64,000 nucleotides of DNA from Burkholderiaceae bacterium (GTDB taxonomy: Bacteria; Pseudomonadota; Gammaproteobacteria; Burkholderiales; Burkholderiaceae_B): assembly GCA_023653055.1 (NCBI GenBank), contig JAMNXR010000004.1:118749-182748 (forward strand), written 5' to 3'. How positions within the stretch are numbered: position 1 is the first letter of the stretch; the number at the start of each line of letters is the position of its first letter. Below, piece after piece: positions 63,908 through 64,000 of the stretch. The notes beneath the pieces were generated by a model. That model did no database searches. It was given only the letters and a program-made list of their open reading frames with translations, and was not told where the DNA came from. Made by a program: the position numbers and the translations under genes.

Positions 63908-64000
63908 ATGATGCGCACAATCACACGTCTGGACTCACGCGACCCTGAGTTTGAAGTCACCCTCTCCAAATTGCTGGCGTTCGATGCCGAGCAAGATGAC
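63908..64000 (+). CDS. hisD: Histidinol dehydrogenase, N-terminal fragment (continues past window)
   Basis: 31 codons to the window edge, starting at either of two adjacent ATGs (63908, 63911). The translation MMRTITRLDSRDPEFEV then a short run ending AFDAEQDD fits the N terminus of betaproteobacterial HisD, and hisD is expected after hisG. No catalytic residues are visible yet. Confidence 0.8.
   Translation, partial: MMRTITRLDSRDPEFEVTLSKLLAFDAEQDD

Overview
The window is a gene-dense stretch of a betaproteobacterial chromosome. It most probably comes from Burkholderiales near Alcaligenaceae. The evidence is gene content and order: the mlaFEDAC / ABC exporter / bolA / murA / hisG / hisD run, gltB-gltD, a split cytochrome aa3 oxidase and assembly locus, PhaM, DUF3717, DUF2970 and DUF2909 small proteins, two Bug-type (TctC) receptors, and a CIRCE operator on rpoH. 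GC looks moderate (about half), with an AT-richer patch at about 24.4-27.6 kb. I saw no rRNA, tRNA, CRISPR array, prophage or intact insertion sequence.

Layout. 1-2.0 kb: end of dprA, azurin, yggS. 2.0-8.1 kb: urea ABC transporter urtABCDE behind a consensus sigma-54 promoter. 8.1-11.3 kb: non-coding repeats, then tricarballylate/citrate oxidation genes tcuAB. 11.3-15.2 kb: leftward sterol-desaturase-like, polysaccharide deacetylase, YncE-like and SMP-30-like genes. 15.3-20.9 kb: an Lrp regulator, a MocR regulator divergent from an omega-aminotransferase, then gamma-glutamyltransferase and a small acidic protein. 20.9-27.6 kb: an accessory block holding a Bug receptor, SDR, ThDP enzyme, TPR-glycosyltransferase-like protein, channel-like protein and a broken outer-membrane gene. 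27.6-33.6 kb: glmS and glmU (UDP-GlcNAc synthesis), an AsnC regulator, an MFS transporter, phaM. 33.7-42.6 kb: cytochrome oxidase structural and assembly genes. 42.8-49 kb: Nudix, Na+/H+ antiporter, rpoH, an SdiA-regulated-like protein and a catalytically dead RAYT-like protein. 49-56 kb: glutamate synthase and a second Bug receptor. 56.4-64 kb: Mla lipid transport, an ABC exporter, bolA, murA, hisG and the start of hisD.

Nitrogen themes recur: urea uptake under sigma-54/NtrC-like control, GOGAT, transaminase and Lrp-type regulators. Envelope themes recur too: glmS, glmU, murA, mla and the deacetylase.

The most unusual observation is a family of three ~195 bp nested palindromes at 2197-2391, 8106-8299 and 8296-8493 (reverse). 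Two cores are strongly conserved. The outer and inner stems differ in sequence between copies yet stay self-complementary, the outer stem perfectly so in two copies. This pattern implies selection for a folded DNA or RNA, or an unusual mobilisation mechanism. Other notable points are losses from otherwise canonical operons: no ctaG between ctaD and ctaE, and no mlaB after mlaC. There is also a 35-aa oxidase assembly peptide gene hidden in the ctaD-DUF2970 gap, a CIRCE operator inside the rpoH promoter, and an outer-membrane gene stopped by one in-frame TAA.
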